Source of the DNA: Streptomyces caelestis
GTDB lineage: Bacteria > Actinomycetota > Actinomycetes > Streptomycetales > Streptomycetaceae
Length of the DNA: 64,000 bases
Reading direction: 5' to 3'
NCBI RefSeq assembly: GCF_001279005.1
Contig: NZ_LGCN01000200.1
Coordinates: 11,165 to 75,164, forward strand
Shown here: piece by piece, positions 37,365 through 46,449 of the stretch
Layout of the letters: every line of letters starts with the position of its first letter
How positions within the stretch are numbered: position 1 is the stretch's first letter
Notes under the pieces: generated by a model
Told to the model about the DNA's origin: nothing
Database searches by the model: none
The model's input: only the letters and a program-made list of their open reading frames with translations
Position numbers and translations under genes: made by a program

Positions 37365-37859
37365 GTGGTGGCGGAGCGACAGGAACGGTCGGCGCCGGAC
37401 GCCGTGCTCACGCGGATCGGCCAGGTCGTGATGTTGCACCACGCGGGGGACCGCGAGGAGGCCCGGCACCGGCTGCTCGGCCTGTGGACGGAGATCGGCG
37501 AGCACGGGGACCCGCTGCACCGCTGCACCCTGGCCCACTACCTCGCCGACACACAGGACGATCCCGAGGACGAACTGGCCTGGGACCTGCGGGCGCTGAC
37601 GGCGGCCGAGGAGGCGGCGGACGGCCGTGCCGGCGCGCACGGGGGATCCCCCGCCGTGCGCGCGCTCTACCCGTCCCTGCAGCTGAACCTGGCCGCCGAC
37701 TACGCCCGCCTCGGCCGCCCCGACGCCGCCCGCACCCACCTCCACCGGGCCCGGGGCGCGGCCCGCACCCTGGCCGACGACCGTTACGGCGAGGGCGTAC
37801 GGGCCGCCATCCGGCGGCTGGAGATCCGGCTGAACGAGGATCAGGCGCCCGGGGGCTGA
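37365..37859 (+). CDS. Helical-repeat protein, TPR-like
   Basis: 164 aa, all-alpha, with two or three helix-pair repeats reminiscent of tetratricopeptide motifs (for example LAADYARLGRPDAARTHLHRA near residues 112-132, which fits the TPR pattern). No enzyme motif. Start GTG 37365 after GGAGGA; GTG 37368 is nearly equivalent. It is probably a protein-interaction module. The function is unknown. Confidence 0.75.
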   Translation: MVAERQERSAPDAVLTRIGQVVMLHHAGDREEARHRLLGLWTEIGEHGDPLHRCTLAHYLADTQDDPEDELAWDLRALTAAEEAADGRAGAHGGSPAVRALYPSLQLNLAADYARLGRPDAARTHLHRARGAARTLADDRYGEGVRAAIRRLEIRLNEDQAPGG

Positions 37860-37913
37860 GGGCCGCCGGGACCCCGTTCCCAGGAGACCGGCGTCCGTAC
37901 CGCTCCGGCCGGT

Positions 37914-38426
37914 TCAGCCCCCGTACGTCTCCCCGCAGATGGTCGCCTCCGGGCTGCCCGGGCGCCAGCCGCCGTACTGCCTTCCCAGCGCGCACACGTC
38001 CGGTCCGCCGGGGGCGCCACGGCGCATCGACTCCGCGATGTCGGGGAGGTCCGCCGCGGGCTGCCGCGGCCGGCCGTTCCCGCCGTGCCCGGGGCGAGGC
38101 GGTTGGACCTGCCCGCTGCGGTCGGCGGGCGGTGTCCTCCGCTCCGGAGCGGCCCGGGGAGCGGCACGGGGAGCGGCACGGTGCGACGGGGGCGCGGGCG
38201 TCCTCGGGGGCCGGGACGGGCCGATCATCTCCAGGGCCTCGCGTGCCGGTGCCTGGACGACCTCCCTCTCGTCCCCTGCGACCGGATGGGGATCCGACCC
38301 CCGGGACGGTGCCGTCGCCGGTCCGGGCGCGAGGGGACGGTGGACCGTCACACAGCCCGAGAGGGCCGAGACGGCCACGGTCACCAGAAGCGTTGCTGCG
38401 GTCGTCGTTCGATGCACCCGTGCCAC
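37914..38426 (-). CDS. Pro-rich lipoprotein
   Basis: 170 aa from GTG 38426. N-terminal Arg-rich stretch, hydrophobic core and a lipobox-like LSGC, then Pro/Ala/Arg-rich low-complexity sequence. The last ~40 residues contain a Cys pair (DVCALGRQYGGW...TICGETYGG) that could form a disulfide outside the cell. An upstream ATG at 38480 is an alternative start. No family recognised. Confidence 0.65.
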   Translation of the reverse strand: MARVHRTTTAATLLVTVAVSALSGCVTVHRPLAPGPATAPSRGSDPHPVAGDEREVVQAPAREALEMIGPSRPPRTPAPPSHRAAPRAAPRAAPERRTPPADRSGQVQPPRPGHGGNGRPRQPAADLPDIAESMRRGAPGGPDVCALGRQYGGWRPGSPEATICGETYGG

Positions 38427-38529
38427 TCTGCTGGCTCCGGCCGTCCGGAGGGGGCCGGACGGGCAGAGCATGCCCCGCACGAGTGATCTCCCGCCCCGTA
38501 CGGAGGCGTCGGTGGCGCCGTGGGTGACG

Positions 38530-39042
38530 TCATTCGCCGGTGGCGCCGTCGATCCGCTCGCGGATCAGATCGGCGTGGCCGTTGTGACGCGCGTACTCCT
38601 CGATCATGTGGGTGTAGATCCAGCGCAGGCTGTACGGATCCGCGCCGAACCGTTGGCGGCCCCGGGACGGGTCGTCGAGGGCGAAACCGGCCGCGTTGCT
38701 CCGCGCGGCGGCGATCTCGGCCTGCCAGGCGCCGTACGCCTCCTTCCAGGTGTCCGCCTCGGTGGGGTGGAACTCGCCGTCCGGGTCGGCCTCGCCGTAG
38801 TAGAGGGGGCCGGCGTCCTCGTCCGCGAGCACCCTGCGGAACCAGCTGCGCTCCACCTCCGACATGTGCCGCACCAGGCCCATCAGGGACAGGTCCGAGG
38901 GCGGCACCGACGCGGTGCGCAACTGCTCGTCGGTCAGACCTTCGCACTTCTGGGCGAGGGTGTCGCGGTGGTAGTCGAGCCACCCCTCCAGCATGGTGCG
39001 TTCGTCGGCGTCGTTGGCGGGTTCGGTGCGCTCGGTCGTCAT
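38530..39042 (-). CDS. DinB-like / DUF664 family protein
   Basis: 170 aa four-helix-bundle protein of the DinB/mycothiol-transferase superfamily. The metal-site histidines are in LVRHMSEVE (His59) and EYARHNGH (near residue 153). Many actinobacterial members are mycothiol-dependent transferases. The substrate here is unknown. It is upstream on the same strand as the lipoprotein but separated by over 100 bp. Confidence 0.85.
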   Translation of the reverse strand: MTTERTEPANDADERTMLEGWLDYHRDTLAQKCEGLTDEQLRTASVPPSDLSLMGLVRHMSEVERSWFRRVLADEDAGPLYYGEADPDGEFHPTEADTWKEAYGAWQAEIAAARSNAAGFALDDPSRGRQRFGADPYSLRWIYTHMIEEYARHNGHADLIRERIDGATGE

Positions 39043-39072
39043 GCCGCCATCCTGGCCCGGAATCGATCCACT

Positions 39073-39675
39073 TCACCAGGGTTTTCCGGTCCCGAGCATT
39101 CCGGCCAGCAGTTCCTCCAGGTCCGAGCGGACCTCGGCGAGGTCCGGCACGCGCGCGCTGAACGAGCCGGCCACGCAGGAGAACATCAGGCCGTCCGCCC
39201 AGGCGATCAGCGACAGCGAGTGACGTTCGGGATCCGTGGAACCGAGTCCGGTGACGAGGGCTGTCAGCCGATCGCGGAACCGGGCGCCGGCCGCGTCGAA
39301 GTACGTCCGCAGCTCGGGACGGCGGGTGGCCTCCAGGGCCAGTTCGTAGCGGGCGAGGGTCAGCTCCCGGTTGCCGGTCAGCGCGCGGTGGGCGGTCAGC
39401 GCGAGGGCGTCCACCAGGGAGCCGGCGCCGGCCCGCGGATCGGGCATCTCGTGCAGCGCGAGCACCCGTGCCTCCCGCTCGGCGAGCCGTCGTACCGCCA
39501 GTTCCAGCAGGGCCTGCCGGGTGCGCGCCAGGTTCGAGGTGGACCCCTGGGGGAGCCCGGCCGCCTCGTCGACCGCCCGGTGGGTGAGGCCGCGCATCCC
39601 GCGCTCGGCGAGCAGGGAGAGGGCGGCGTCGGCGACGAGATCGGCACGGGCGGCGCCCGGGGTGCGTACGGACAT
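39073..39675 (-). CDS. TetR-family repressor
   Basis: 200 aa. N-terminal HTH in GMRGLTHRAVDEAAGLPQGSTSN, followed by a helical ligand-binding domain. ATG 39675 is chosen; the next upstream in-frame codon that could start is TTG. It diverges from an FAD monooxygenase gene across 87 bp holding two matching palindromes, so it most likely represses both genes and is relieved by the monooxygenase substrate. Confidence 0.9.
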   Translation of the reverse strand: MSVRTPGAARADLVADAALSLLAERGMRGLTHRAVDEAAGLPQGSTSNLARTRQALLELAVRRLAEREARVLALHEMPDPRAGAGSLVDALALTAHRALTGNRELTLARYELALEATRRPELRTYFDAAGARFRDRLTALVTGLGSTDPERHSLSLIAWADGLMFSCVAGSFSARVPDLAEVRSDLEELLAGMLGTGKPW

Positions 39676-39696
39676 GGAGGTCAAACTACCCGCCGC

Positions 39697-39743
39697 ACTA
39701 CGGCTGTAGTACGTTGGACCCCGGGTTGTACTACAGGTGTAGT
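39697..39743. promoter_or_regulatory. Twin TetR operators
   Basis: ACTACGGCTGTAGT (39697-39710) and ACTACAGGTGTAGT (39730-39743) are the same ACTAC-N4-GTAGT palindrome twice, with centres 33 bp apart, about three helical turns. They lie between the divergent TetR and monooxygenase genes. Confidence 0.75.
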
Positions 39744-39762
39744 TCGATCAGGAGGAGGAGTC

Positions 39763-40944
39763 ATGGCACGTCTCGAGCGGGCGATCGTGATCGGCGGCGG
39801 GATCGGCGGCCTGACCGCGGCCGTCGCCCTGCACCGGCGGGGTGCGCGGGTGACGGTGCTGGAACGGGCCGGGTCCCTGCGACCGGCCGGCGCGGCCATC
39901 TCCCTGTCACCCAACGCGCTCCGCGCGCTGGACGTCATCGGGCTCGGCGACGACGTCCGCGCCCTGTCGGCCTGGCAGGGCGACGGCGGGCTGCGCGCGC
40001 CCGGCGGCCGGTGGCTGTCCCGCACCGACGCCGCCGAGGCGGCCGAGCGCTTCGGCGGACCGCTCGTCCTGCTCCACCGCGCCACCCTCATCGGCCACCT
40101 GGCCGCGCGGCTCCCGTCCGGCGCCGTCCGCACGGGCGCCGCGGCCCGCCTCCTCGACCCGGGCGCCCCGGGGCGGCCCGCCCGGGTCGGCACCCCCGCC
40201 GGTGAACTGGAAGCCGATCTGGTGGTGGCCGCCGACGGCATCCACTCCGCCGTACGCCGCGAACTCTTCCCCGGTCACCCCGGGCCGGTGTACTCCGGCT
40301 TCACCACCTGGCGGCTGGTGATCCCCCTGCCCGGCGTGGAGTTCGCCTCGCACGAGACCTGGGGCCGGGGCCGCATCTGGGGCACGCACCCGCTCAAGGA
40401 CGGCCGTGTCTACGCCTACGCCGCAGCCGTCGCGTCCTCGGGGGAGCACGCCCCGGACGACGAGCGGGCCGAACTGCTGCGGCTCTACGGCGACTGGCAC
40501 ACCCCCGTCCCCGAGGTGCTGGCCGCCGCCCGCCCCGAGGACGTACTCCGCCACGACGTCCACCACATCGCCGAACCGCTGCCCGCGTTCCACCACGGCC
40601 GGGTGGCGCTGGTCGGCGACGCCGCGCACGCCATGCCGCCCACCCTCGGCCAGGGCGGCAACCAGGCGATCGAGGACGCGATCACCCTCGCCCACCACGC
40701 CGGCGACCTGCCCGCCTACACCGCGGCCCGGCTGCCCCGCACCACCGCGATCGCCCGCCGGGCGGTGCGGGTGGCCCGCGTCAACATGGGGACCGGACGC
40801 GTCGGCACCGCCGTACGCGACAACGCGCTCGCCGCGCTGTCGAAGGCCGCTCCCGCGTTGTTCCTGCGCGGCTTCGAAGGGATCGCCGACTGGCGCCCGC
40901 CGCAGCAGCCGTATGCTTCCCGGACCACGGCGGGCAAGGGCTAG
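39763..40944 (+). CDS. FAD-dependent monooxygenase
   Basis: 393 aa class A flavoprotein hydroxylase. N-terminal FAD motif IGGGIGGLTAAVAL (residues ~10-23), a DG motif near residue 162 (VVAADGIHS), and the GD motif ALVGDAAHAMPPTLGQGG near residue 284. It uses NAD(P)H to hydroxylate an aromatic or similar substrate. GGAGGAGGAG lies 3 nt before the ATG. Controlled by the adjacent TetR operators. A Gfo/Idh gene follows after 13 bp. Confidence 0.92.
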   Translation: MARLERAIVIGGGIGGLTAAVALHRRGARVTVLERAGSLRPAGAAISLSPNALRALDVIGLGDDVRALSAWQGDGGLRAPGGRWLSRTDAAEAAERFGGPLVLLHRATLIGHLAARLPSGAVRTGAAARLLDPGAPGRPARVGTPAGELEADLVVAADGIHSAVRRELFPGHPGPVYSGFTTWRLVIPLPGVEFASHETWGRGRIWGTHPLKDGRVYAYAAAVASSGEHAPDDERAELLRLYGDWHTPVPEVLAAARPEDVLRHDVHHIAEPLPAFHHGRVALVGDAAHAMPPTLGQGGNQAIEDAITLAHHAGDLPAYTAARLPRTTAIARRAVRVARVNMGTGRVGTAVRDNALAALSKAAPALFLRGFEGIADWRPPQQPYASRTTAGKG

Positions 40945-40957
40945 AGGAGCACACACG

Positions 40958-41863
40958 GTGAAGGTCGGCTGCATCGGACTCGGTGACATCGCGCGGAAGG
41001 CCTACCTCCCGGTGCTCGCCCACCGGCCCGGTGTGGAACTGCACCTGCAGACCCGTACCCCCGCGACGCTCGACCGGGTCGCCGACGGCCTCCACCTGCC
41101 GCCCGGGCAGCGCCACGCGGACCTCGGCTCCCTGATCGCCCAGGACCTCGACGCGGCCTTCGTGCACGCGCCGACCGAGGTCCACCCGGAGATCGTCGCC
41201 CGCCTCCTGGAGGCGGGCGTACCGACGTACGTCGACAAGCCGCTCGCCTACGAACTCGCCGGCTCCGAGCGGCTGGTGGAGCTCGCCGAGGAGCGCGGCA
41301 CGAGCCTCGCCGTCGGCTTCAACCGGCGCTTCGCCCCCGGCTACGTCCAGTGCGCGGACCACCCGCGCGAGCTGATCCTCATGCAGAAGAACCGCGTCGG
41401 ACTGCCCGAGGAACCCCGCACGATGATCCTCGACGACTTCATCCACGTCGTCGACACCCTGCGCTTCCTGGCGCCCGGCCCGGTCGACGACGTGACCGTG
41501 CGCGCCCGCACGGAGAACGGACTGCTGCACCACGTGGTGCTCCAGCTCTCCGGGGACGGTTTCACCGCGCTCGGCGTGATGAACCGGCTCAGCGGCTCGG
41601 CCGAGGAGGTCCTCGAGGTCTCCGGTCAGGACACCAAGCGTCAGGTGGTCAACCTCGCCGAGGTGATCGACCACAAGGGGCAGCCCACCGTGCGCCGGCG
41701 CGGCGACTGGGTGCCGGTGTCGCGGCAGCGCGGCATCGAGCAGGCGGCGCTCGCCTTCCTGGACGCCGTCCGCGCGGGCGAGGTGCTCAGCGCCCGGGAC
41801 GCGCTGGCGACCCATGAGCTGTGCGAGCGGGTGGTGCGAGCGGTTCACGAGCGCCCCGCCTGA
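40958..41863 (+). CDS. Gfo/Idh/MocA-family oxidoreductase
   Basis: 301 aa NAD(P)-dependent oxidoreductase. The Rossmann motif is GCIGLGDIARKAYLPVL. The family EKP-like motif is DKPLAYELA, where the lysine is catalytic. GTG with GAGGAG 7 nt upstream. It lies 13 bp downstream of the monooxygenase and is probably in the same TetR-controlled operon. Its 3' end overlaps the convergent lnt gene by 77 bp. Confidence 0.9.
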   Translation: MKVGCIGLGDIARKAYLPVLAHRPGVELHLQTRTPATLDRVADGLHLPPGQRHADLGSLIAQDLDAAFVHAPTEVHPEIVARLLEAGVPTYVDKPLAYELAGSERLVELAEERGTSLAVGFNRRFAPGYVQCADHPRELILMQKNRVGLPEEPRTMILDDFIHVVDTLRFLAPGPVDDVTVRARTENGLLHHVVLQLSGDGFTALGVMNRLSGSAEEVLEVSGQDTKRQVVNLAEVIDHKGQPTVRRRGDWVPVSRQRGIEQAALAFLDAVRAGEVLSARDALATHELCERVVRAVHERPA

Positions 41864-43352
41864 CCCGCAGCACCTCGACGACGCCCCAGACGGCGAGGAC
41901 CACGGGGGCCCCGTACAGCGGCCAGTCGCCGAAGCGGACGTAGAACGTGGTGCCGTGGGCCGGCGGCACCTCGTACACCTGCGCGGCGGCGGTGTCCGTG
42001 CCGAGCCGCGGGCCGACGGGCTCCCCGTCCGGTCCGTACACGGCGGAGACGCCCGTCAGGGTCGCGTGCACCATCGGGCGGCCGGTCTCGGCGGCGCGCA
42101 GCGCGCCGAGCGAGGCGTGCTGCGCGGGGGCCCAGCTCCGCTGGAACGTCGACGTGGAGGACTGGGCGAGCAGCACGTCGGCGCCGTCCTCGGCGAGGTG
42201 CCGGCTCATGTCGGGGAACGCGGACTCGAAGCACACCATCGGGCCGATCCGCAGCCCGTTCCCCGTGTCCATCACCACCTGCCCGGAGCCCCGCCGGCGG
42301 TCCTCGCCGGCCGCCTCGCCGACGGAGGTCGCCCAGCCCAGCAGGGAACGGGCCGGGACGTACTCGCCGAAGGGGACCAGCCGCATCTTGTCGTACCGGT
42401 CGCCGGTCGGACCGTCCGGGCCGATCAGCACCGAGCTCTTGTAGATGCCGGGCTTGTCCGACCGCCGGGCGTCCACGTTGACCAGGATCCCGGCGCCCGT
42501 CTCGCGGGACAGCGCGGCGAGCCGCCGTGCGAGGTCGGGCCGGTCCCCGAGGTCGAAGCCGACGCTGCTCTCGCCCCAGACGATCAGGCCGACGTCCTGC
42601 CCGGCGAGCTCACGCGTGAGCTGTTCCTCGCGGTCGAAACGCCGGTCCGCGCTGTCGGTCCCGGCGACGACACCCGGCTGCACCAGCGCGATCCGGACCC
42701 GGTCGCCGGTGTCGGGCCGGGGTGCGTACACCCAGGCGGCGGAGGTGACGGCGGCCATGGCGACGAGCCCGGCCAGGGCGGACACCCGGGCCCGCCGGAC
42801 CGCGACCAGCACGGCCACGGCGACGTTGAGGGCCACCACCAGGAAGCTGAGCAGCCATGTGCCCCCGACCGAGGCCAGCCGCAGCGCGGCCTCCACCTGC
42901 CACTGGCTCGCACCCAGCACGCCCCAGGGGCCACCGAGCCCCTGCCAGGAGCGGACGAGTTCGATCGTCAGCCACCCCGACGGCACCACGGCGAGCGCGG
43001 CCGCGACCCGACCGCGCGACGGCGCCCCGCCGAGCAGCCGCCGCACCAGCCACCCCCACGGCGCCCACAGCGCGCCCAGCAGGGCGGCGACGACGAACGT
43101 GAACACGTGCAGGTTCGGCAGCAGCCAGTGGTGCATGGCCAGCATGAAGCCGAACCCACCGCACCAGCCGTCACAGGCCGCCCGTCTCCCCGTGGGGGCG
43201 GTACGGACCAGCAGCATCCACGGGACCAGGGCGACGTAGGCGAACCACCACAGGGACGGGGCCGGGAAGGCCAGGACGGGCAGGGCGCCCACGACCGCGG
43301 CGACGGTCGAGCGCCGCCAGGGGGAGGCGAGCCAGTGGCCGAGCGTCTTCAT
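41787..43352 (-). CDS. lnt: Apolipoprotein N-acyltransferase
   Basis: 521 aa. Adds the third acyl chain to lipoproteins at the membrane. Six to seven N-terminal membrane segments (residues 15-210) are followed by a nitrilase-like domain. The triad is visible: Glu261 (VWGESS), Lys322 (YDKMRLVPFGE) and Cys374 (VCFESAFP). Streptomycetes often carry more than one copy. The C-terminal tail, rich in Arg and Pro, overlaps the Gfo/Idh gene on the other strand. Confidence 0.93.
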   Translation of the reverse strand: MKTLGHWLASPWRRSTVAAVVGALPVLAFPAPSLWWFAYVALVPWMLLVRTAPTGRRAACDGWCGGFGFMLAMHHWLLPNLHVFTFVVAALLGALWAPWGWLVRRLLGGAPSRGRVAAALAVVPSGWLTIELVRSWQGLGGPWGVLGASQWQVEAALRLASVGGTWLLSFLVVALNVAVAVLVAVRRARVSALAGLVAMAAVTSAAWVYAPRPDTGDRVRIALVQPGVVAGTDSADRRFDREEQLTRELAGQDVGLIVWGESSVGFDLGDRPDLARRLAALSRETGAGILVNVDARRSDKPGIYKSSVLIGPDGPTGDRYDKMRLVPFGEYVPARSLLGWATSVGEAAGEDRRRGSGQVVMDTGNGLRIGPMVCFESAFPDMSRHLAEDGADVLLAQSSTSTFQRSWAPAQHASLGALRAAETGRPMVHATLTGVSAVYGPDGEPVGPRLGTDTAAAQVYEVPPAHGTTFYVRFGDWPLYGAPVVLAVWGVVEVLRVRRGAREPLAPPARTAHGSPARPGR

Positions 43353-43670
43353 AGGCGCCTCCCTACCCCGTGGTGCCTCCAGTGTGCGTCCCCTCGGTGA
43401 TCCGGGACGGCGCGCCGGGTTCAGTCGACCACAGGGCGCCGCTCACGGCACGTGCGCGGCCGAGGGGCGTGCGCGGAGGTCCACCGGCTTGCGACGCCCG
43501 CCGCGGTACCGCGCCACGGCCTCTCCCGCGCCGCGGGCCGTCGGCCGCCGTTCGGATCACCGGAGGTGGCCCTTCAGGTGATTGCCGGACGCCTCGTGAG
43601 CCGGACGGCCGGCGCGGGGGTACGACGTCCCGGCAGAGGACGAACCCGGAACGCCGTGAGGAGCTTGGGG
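43353..43670. other. Gap upstream of the 94-aa protein
   Basis: 318 bp between lnt (leftward) and the next rightward gene. I see no gene. It should hold the lnt promoter and that of the gene at 43671. The open frames across it have no domain or ribosome-binding site. Confidence 0.4.
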
Positions 43671-43955
43671 ATGTACGCAGCAGTCCGGCGGTACGAAGGA
43701 GTGACCGATGCGGCCGAGGCGGCACGCCTGGTGAACGAGGGGTTCGTGCCGCTCATGCGCCAGGTCGCCGGCTTCGTGGCCTACTACTGGATCGACGCCG
43801 GCGACGGGGTGATGGTCTCGGCCAGCGTCTTCCAGGACCGGGCCGGCGCCGAAGAATCGATCCTGAGGGCCACGGGCTTCGTGCGGGACAACCTCGCGTC
43901 ACTGCTTCCCAGCCCTCCCGAGGTCATGGCCGGCGAGGTGGTGGCCTCCGCGTGA
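43671..43955 (+). CDS. Antibiotic biosynthesis monooxygenase-like small protein
   Basis: 94 aa ferredoxin-like fold of the ABM/Dabb-like type: MYAAVRRYEGV at the start, then GFVAYYWIDAGDGVMVSASVF with a typical aromatic strand. Such proteins may be heme- or cofactor-free monooxygenases or binding proteins. GAGGAG precedes the ATG. It may be expressed with the downstream SDR, but about 370 bp separates them. Confidence 0.75.
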   Translation: MYAAVRRYEGVTDAAEAARLVNEGFVPLMRQVAGFVAYYWIDAGDGVMVSASVFQDRAGAEESILRATGFVRDNLASLLPSPPEVMAGEVVASA

Positions 43956-44078
43956 CGCCGTTCGGACCGGCCGCACGGGGCGGTCCCCGCAGGGCCGCAC
44001 CGGCCTGCCGTGCCCACATGACCGGTCTTCCCGGCGAGGCGCCGTCGGCTGCGAAGGGGGCGGCGAACGCGGCTTGAC

Positions 44079-44288
44079 ATGGATCGAGCCGTCCTTCCCG
44101 CGGACGGTGCGCCGCCGCGGACGGGGCACGCGGGCGAGCGCATCGCGGGCATCGAGGACGTGACGCCGCTCGCCGCCGGGAGCCACGTCCTGGTGCGGGA
44201 CGGAGAACCCGGCCGTGCCGCCGGGCTGCTGCCGGAGGAGCGCCCCACCCCCCTCGACGACGACGTGCTCGCGCGTCTGCGAGCCTGA
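44079..44288 (+). CDS. Possible small protein, 69 aa
   Basis: 69 aa with protein-like composition in its second half (VTPLAAGSHVLVRDGEPGRAAGLL). There is no clear ribosome-binding site and no family. It could be the end of a decayed gene, or a small gene ahead of the SDR 37 bp downstream. The opposing frame is also open, so confidence is low. Confidence 0.35.
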   Translation: MDRAVLPADGAPPRTGHAGERIAGIEDVTPLAAGSHVLVRDGEPGRAAGLLPEERPTPLDDDVLARLRA

Positions 44289-44324
44289 GGACCTTCGTCC
44301 CGCGCTCTTCGCCCGGAGGTACTC

Positions 44325-45065
44325 ATGAAGCGTCTCGTCACGGTGGTCACCGGTGGCAGCCGGGGGATCGGCGCCGCGATCTGTCTGCGGCTCGCGGCGG
44401 AGGGGCACGACGTGGCGGTGAACTACGTCCGGGACTCCGCGGCCGCCGGGGACGTGGCGGAGAGGGTGCGGGCGGCCGGGGCGCGGGCCGTGACCGTGCG
44501 CGCGGACACGGCCGTCGAGGCGGACGTCGAGCGGCTCTTCGAAGTGGCGGAGCGGGAGCTCGGGCCGGTGACGGGGCTGGTGAACAACGCGGCGGTCACC
44601 GGGCCGCTGGGACGGTTCACCGAGGTCGGCACGGACGTCCTGCGGCGGGTCGTCGACGTCAACCTCATGGGGACGCTGCTGTGTGCGCGGCGGGCCGCGC
44701 AGCTCATGACGGTCCGGGGCGAGGGCGTGATCGTGAACATCTCGTCGGGCGCCGCCACGCTGGGCAGTCCGAACGAGTACGTGCACTACGCGGCCACCAA
44801 GGCCGCCGTCGACACCCTGACCCTGGGCCTGGCGAAGGAGCTGGGTCCGGACGGCATCCGGGTCAACGCGATCGCCCCGGGTCTGATCGACACGGAGATG
44901 CACGCCGCGATGGGGGCCCCGGACCGGGTCCGGGACATGGCCGGAGGCATTCCGCTGCGGCGGGCCGGGCGGGCCGAGGAGATCGCGGCGGCCGTGGCGT
45001 GGCTGATGTCGCCGGACGCCTCGTACGCCACGGGGGCGGTGCTGAGGGTGGCGGGCGGGCGCTGA
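44325..45065 (+). CDS. Short-chain dehydrogenase/reductase
   Basis: 246 aa classical SDR: cofactor loop TGGSRGIG, NNAA in place of NNAG, and catalytic YAATK. NAD(P)-dependent oxidoreductase of the FabG-like group. CGGAGG lies before the ATG. A 59-aa gene follows convergently. The substrate is unknown. Confidence 0.9.
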   Translation: MKRLVTVVTGGSRGIGAAICLRLAAEGHDVAVNYVRDSAAAGDVAERVRAAGARAVTVRADTAVEADVERLFEVAERELGPVTGLVNNAAVTGPLGRFTEVGTDVLRRVVDVNLMGTLLCARRAAQLMTVRGEGVIVNISSGAATLGSPNEYVHYAATKAAVDTLTLGLAKELGPDGIRVNAIAPGLIDTEMHAAMGAPDRVRDMAGGIPLRRAGRAEEIAAAVAWLMSPDASYATGAVLRVAGGR

Positions 45066-45090
45066 GCCGTACCGCGGGGGCGGCGGAGGA

Positions 45091-45270
45091 TCAGGCGGCC
45101 GTGACGACCCGGCCGCGGATCGCCGCCGCCCACTCGACCACCAGCAGCTCGTACTGCTCGCGTTCCTGGGCGGACAGGGACCCGCCCGCGCGCAGCCACA
45201 GCGCGCGGATCTGCTCGTTGACCTCGGCGGCGGACCGCACGGAACCAGGGGTCACTAAATCGGGGGACAT
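45091..45270 (-). CDS. Small protein, 59 aa
   Basis: An open frame of 59 codons from ATG 45270 to TGA 45091: MSPDLVTPGSVRSAAE at the start, then a helical part VNEQIRALWLRAGGSL and EQYELLVVEWAAAIR. It is acidic-to-neutral, soluble and helical. I recall similar short uncharacterised proteins in streptomycetes. It is convergent with the SDR. I cannot name a function. Confidence 0.7.
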   Translation of the reverse strand: MSPDLVTPGSVRSAAEVNEQIRALWLRAGGSLSAQEREQYELLVVEWAAAIRGRVVTAA

Positions 45271-45407
45271 GCGGGCAAGCCTAGGGCCAGGGACTGACAG
45301 CGCGCTACCGGACGGCTACGCGCACCGTATGTCTTCGGTCACGTGCCCGAGTCACGTTCCCGCCACCGGGGCGTGTTCCCGCCCTGGCGGCGGCGTTCCC
45401 CTCGGGG

Positions 45408-46283
45408 CTAGCCCGCCGACTCCGCCGCGTGCGGGCTGAGGGCGCCCGTGGCGACCAGCGCGAGGATGACGACGCCGAGCGCGACGCGGTACCAGACGAA
45501 CGGCATGAAGCTCTTGGTCGAGATGAACTTCATGAACCAGGCGATCACCGCGTACCCGGTCACGAAGGCGATCACCGTCGCGAAGAGCGTCGGGCCCCAG
45601 GAGACGTGCCCGCCCTCCGCCGCGTCCTTCAGTTCGAACGCTCCGGAGGCCAGCACCGCGGGGATGGCGAGGAGGAAGGAGTAGCGGGCCGCCGCCTCGC
45701 GCCGGTAGCCCATGAACAGACCGCCGCTGATGGTGGCGCCGGAGCGGGAGACGCCCGGGATGAGGGCCATGGCCTGGCAGACGCCGTAGATCAGACCGTC
45801 CTTGACGCTCAGATCCTTGAGTTCCTTGCGCTGCTTGGCGACGCGGTGCCGGCCGCCGCTCTCGCTCCGCGCCGCGAGACGGTCCGCGACACCGAGCACG
45901 ACGCCCATGCCGATCAGCATCACCGCGGTGAGCCGCAGATCGCGGAACGGACCCTCGATCTGGTCCTTGAGCGTCACCCCGAGCACACCGATCGGGATCG
46001 AGCCGACGATGACGAGCCAGCCCATGCGCGCGTCCTGGTCACGGCGCATCTCCTTGTTCGTCAGCGAGCGGGTCCAGGCCGACAGGATCCGGCCGATGTC
46101 CTTGCGGAAGTAGATCAGGACCGCGGTCTCCGTGCCGATCTGGGTGATCGCGGTGAAGGCCGCGCCCGGGTCCTCCCAGCCGGAGAAGGCCGCGGTCAGC
46201 CGCAGGTGCGCGCTGGAGGAGACGGGCAGGAACTCGGTCAGCCCCTGGACGAGTCCGAGGATGAGTGATTCGAACCAAGACAT
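45408..46283 (-). CDS. uppP: Undecaprenyl-diphosphatase
   Basis: 291 aa integral membrane phosphatase that recycles undecaprenyl diphosphate for peptidoglycan synthesis and is a bacitracin-resistance determinant (BacA). Motifs GLVQGLTEFLPVSSSAHL near the start and PGVSRSGAT near residue 172 are both intact and contain the active-site Glu, Ser and Arg. The start is the ATG at 46283. Confidence 0.95.
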   Translation of the reverse strand: MSWFESLILGLVQGLTEFLPVSSSAHLRLTAAFSGWEDPGAAFTAITQIGTETAVLIYFRKDIGRILSAWTRSLTNKEMRRDQDARMGWLVIVGSIPIGVLGVTLKDQIEGPFRDLRLTAVMLIGMGVVLGVADRLAARSESGGRHRVAKQRKELKDLSVKDGLIYGVCQAMALIPGVSRSGATISGGLFMGYRREAAARYSFLLAIPAVLASGAFELKDAAEGGHVSWGPTLFATVIAFVTGYAVIAWFMKFISTKSFMPFVWYRVALGVVILALVATGALSPHAAESAG

Positions 46284-46449
46284 GAGGCAGCGGAATCCAA
46301 GTGCCGATCGTGGGACGGGCGACGGGGCGCACCGCACCGCCGGAGGGGCGGTGATCGATGATCGGGTGCGCCGAGGGGGAAGCGTAGCGCCCCAAGATGA
46401 CAGCCCCGACACAGGGGCTTCACGGCCGCCGCCACCGGCGGAGGGGGGG

